Of a stretch of 29,643 nucleotides of DNA, positions 28,509 through 29,643 are shown piece after piece; within the stretch, counting starts at the first letter, position 1; each line of letters begins with the position of its first letter. Origin of the DNA: Pseudomonadota bacterium (GTDB lineage: Bacteria > Pseudomonadota > Alphaproteobacteria > Sphingomonadales > Sphingomonadaceae); assembly GCA_023413015.1 (NCBI GenBank), contig JAEZQR010000138.1, positions 1-29,643 of the forward strand, written 5' to 3'. The position numbers and the translations under genes were made by a program. Below the pieces are notes generated by a model. The model was not told the DNA's origin, searched no databases, and worked only from the letters and a program-made list of their open reading frames with translations.

Positions 28509-29643
28509 GCGCCGACCCATAGTGGTGGAGTTTTACGATACCATTCGAGCTCGCGCTCCAGCTCGTAGGCGAGTTCGAGCAGGGTACGCTCGCCGCCGGG
28601 CTTCGTCGCGAACTGGATGCCGATTGGCAGGCCGTCGCGGCTCACGCCCATCGGCAGCGCGATCGACGGCGCCCCGGCAACATTCTCGAGCGGCGTGTAG
28701 GCGACATAGCTAGTGAGGCGCTCGCTCTGCACCTCGTAAGGCTGCGTCGTGGCGAGGAAGCCAATCGGGACCGGCGGTAGCGCCAGCACCGGCGTCATGT
28801 AGATGTCGATCGTTTCGAATTGCGCATTGTAGCGGTTCGCGACGTCGGTGAGCGTCGCGATGGCGTTGCGGACGCCGGCTTCGCCCGCCTTCTGCGCCAC
28901 GCCCGCCATGGCGAAGGTGAGGGGCTCCAGATCCTCCGGGCCGGGTCGGCGGCCGAGATATGTCGCGACTTCCTGGATATCCTGCGCGGCGCCAGCACCC
29001 CACAGGATCTGGAACGCCTCGGCAGCCTTGGTACCGTCATAGGCGAGCGGCTGGTCGGCGACGCGGTGGCCGAGCCGTTCGAGGAGCAGTGCCGCGTTCG
29101 AGAATATATTCTGCACGTCCTCGTGCGGCAGCGAGCCGTCGCCGCGCGCGAGATGCGTGCCGATCCGGAGCCGGCGGGCCGACGGCCCGGTGACGACGCC
29201 GACCGGTGCGAAGCGGGCGTCGGCGCCGGGCGCCTCGGTGGCGGCGAACCAGGCGGCGGTGTCGCGCACCGTGCGCGAGAGACAGTTGTTGACGCTGACC
29301 TTGGTGACGTCGCGGTCGCCGGTCGCACCGGTCATGCGGCCGCGCGAGGGCTTCAGACCAACGAGCCCATTGACGGATGCCGGAATGCGGATCGAGCCGC
29401 CGCCGTCGCTCGCATGCGCGATCGGCACGACGCCGGCCCCCACCCCCCCGCCGCTGCCCCCCGACCAGCCGCCCGTGCTGTGGTCGAGGTTCCACGGGTT
29501 GCGCGAAGGGCCGGTAAGCAGCGGCTCGGTGGTGGCGGTGAGGCCGAATTCGGGCGAGGTCGAACGACCGATCGAGACGACGCCCATGCGCTCCACGGCC
29601 TCGATATAGGGCGCGGTGCGATCACCGAGGCGGGCACGGTAGG
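28505..29643 (-). CDS. Amidase-signature family hydrolase (N-terminus cut by window)
   Basis: The reading frame runs off the right edge, leaving 379 residues. The amidase-signature core is visible: DHSTGGWSGGSGGGVGAG, then SDGGGSIRIPAS with the nucleophile Ser, then a LVGLKPSRGRM segment. The first Ser of the usual G-G-S-S-G-G is Trp here, but the cis-Ser is retained. The catalytic Lys lies outside the window. The C-terminal part (YMTPVLALPPVPIGF and a PSIALPMGVSRDGLPIGIQF segment) is that of a family amidase and not of GatA. It should hydrolyse an amide bond of unknown substrate. It is coupled to arsC by a four-base overlap. Confidence 0.9.
   Translation of the reverse strand, partial: YRARLGDRTAPYIEAVERMGVVSIGRSTSPEFGLTATTEPLLTGPSRNPWNLDHSTGGWSGGSGGGVGAGVVPIAHASDGGGSIRIPASVNGLVGLKPSRGRMTGATGDRDVTKVSVNNCLSRTVRDTAAWFAATEAPGADARFAPVGVVTGPSARRLRIGTHLARGDGSLPHEDVQNIFSNAALLLERLGHRVADQPLAYDGTKAAEAFQILWGAGAAQDIQEVATYLGRRPGPEDLEPLTFAMAGVAQKAGEAGVRNAIATLTDVANRYNAQFETIDIYMTPVLALPPVPIGFLATTQPYEVQSERLTSYVAYTPLENVAGAPSIALPMGVSRDGLPIGIQFATKPGGERTLLELAYELERELEWYRKTPPLWVGA

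Overview
The window looks like chromosomal DNA of a high-GC alphaproteobacterium, most likely a sphingomonad (Sphingomonas or a close relative). I infer this from GC-rich codon use, a complex I NDUFA12 homologue beside a DUF2155 gene and aat, an EcfG-type stress promoter, and a TonB-dependent receptor paired with a winged-helix/beta-propeller regulator. No rRNA, tRNA, CRISPR array, insertion sequence or phage gene is visible. Both edge genes are cut: a sulfotransferase-like 3' end on the left and an amidase on the right.

Layout. 1-3765: sulfotransferase-like fragment, a secreted TonB_C-like protein, a Crp/Fnr regulator, and a divergent stress pair (DUF892/YciF ferritin-like protein and HdeD-like membrane protein) with a good EcfG promoter in front of the DUF892 gene. 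3770-8470: guaA, a small exported protein, an exported multidomain protein with a perfect 19-copy hexanucleotide repeat coding an Ala-Pro linker, and a thioesterase. 8470-11721: iron-type alcohol dehydrogenase coupled to the thioesterase, an OsmC-like protein, the GTPase Der and a DUF4169 protein. 11730-15872: a membrane-anchored winged-helix regulator with a TolB-like propeller, divergent from a TonB-dependent receptor. 16211-18450: homogentisate 1,2-dioxygenase-family cupin coupled to glutathione-dependent formaldehyde dehydrogenase. 18470-21940: a complete MCE/Mla-type lipid transport operon (STAS-permease, ATPase, MCE protein, auxiliary lipoprotein). 22076-24632: a three-gene operon of CDP-alcohol phosphotransferase, MobA-like nucleotidyltransferase and HAD-IB phosphatase. 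24850-29643: DUF6766 protein, PAP2 phosphatase, NDUFA12, a second short MlaD, DUF2155, aat (overlapping DUF2155 antisense), an ArsC-family reductase and an amidase.

How they work together. Envelope biology dominates: two MCE lipid-transfer loci, a PAP2 phosphatase, a receptor with its own sensor-regulator, and the nucleotidyltransferase/CDP-alcohol/phosphatase trio. That trio has every step needed to activate a phosphorylated polyol or similar headgroup with CTP, transfer it, and dephosphorylate the product; its substrate is unknown and it is the best candidate here for an undescribed pathway. Many genes are tightly coupled by 1-4 nt stop/start overlaps, so operon calls are mostly firm. Starts were chosen from visible Shine-Dalgarno spacing, which moved several starts downstream of the longest open frame and supports two TTG starts.
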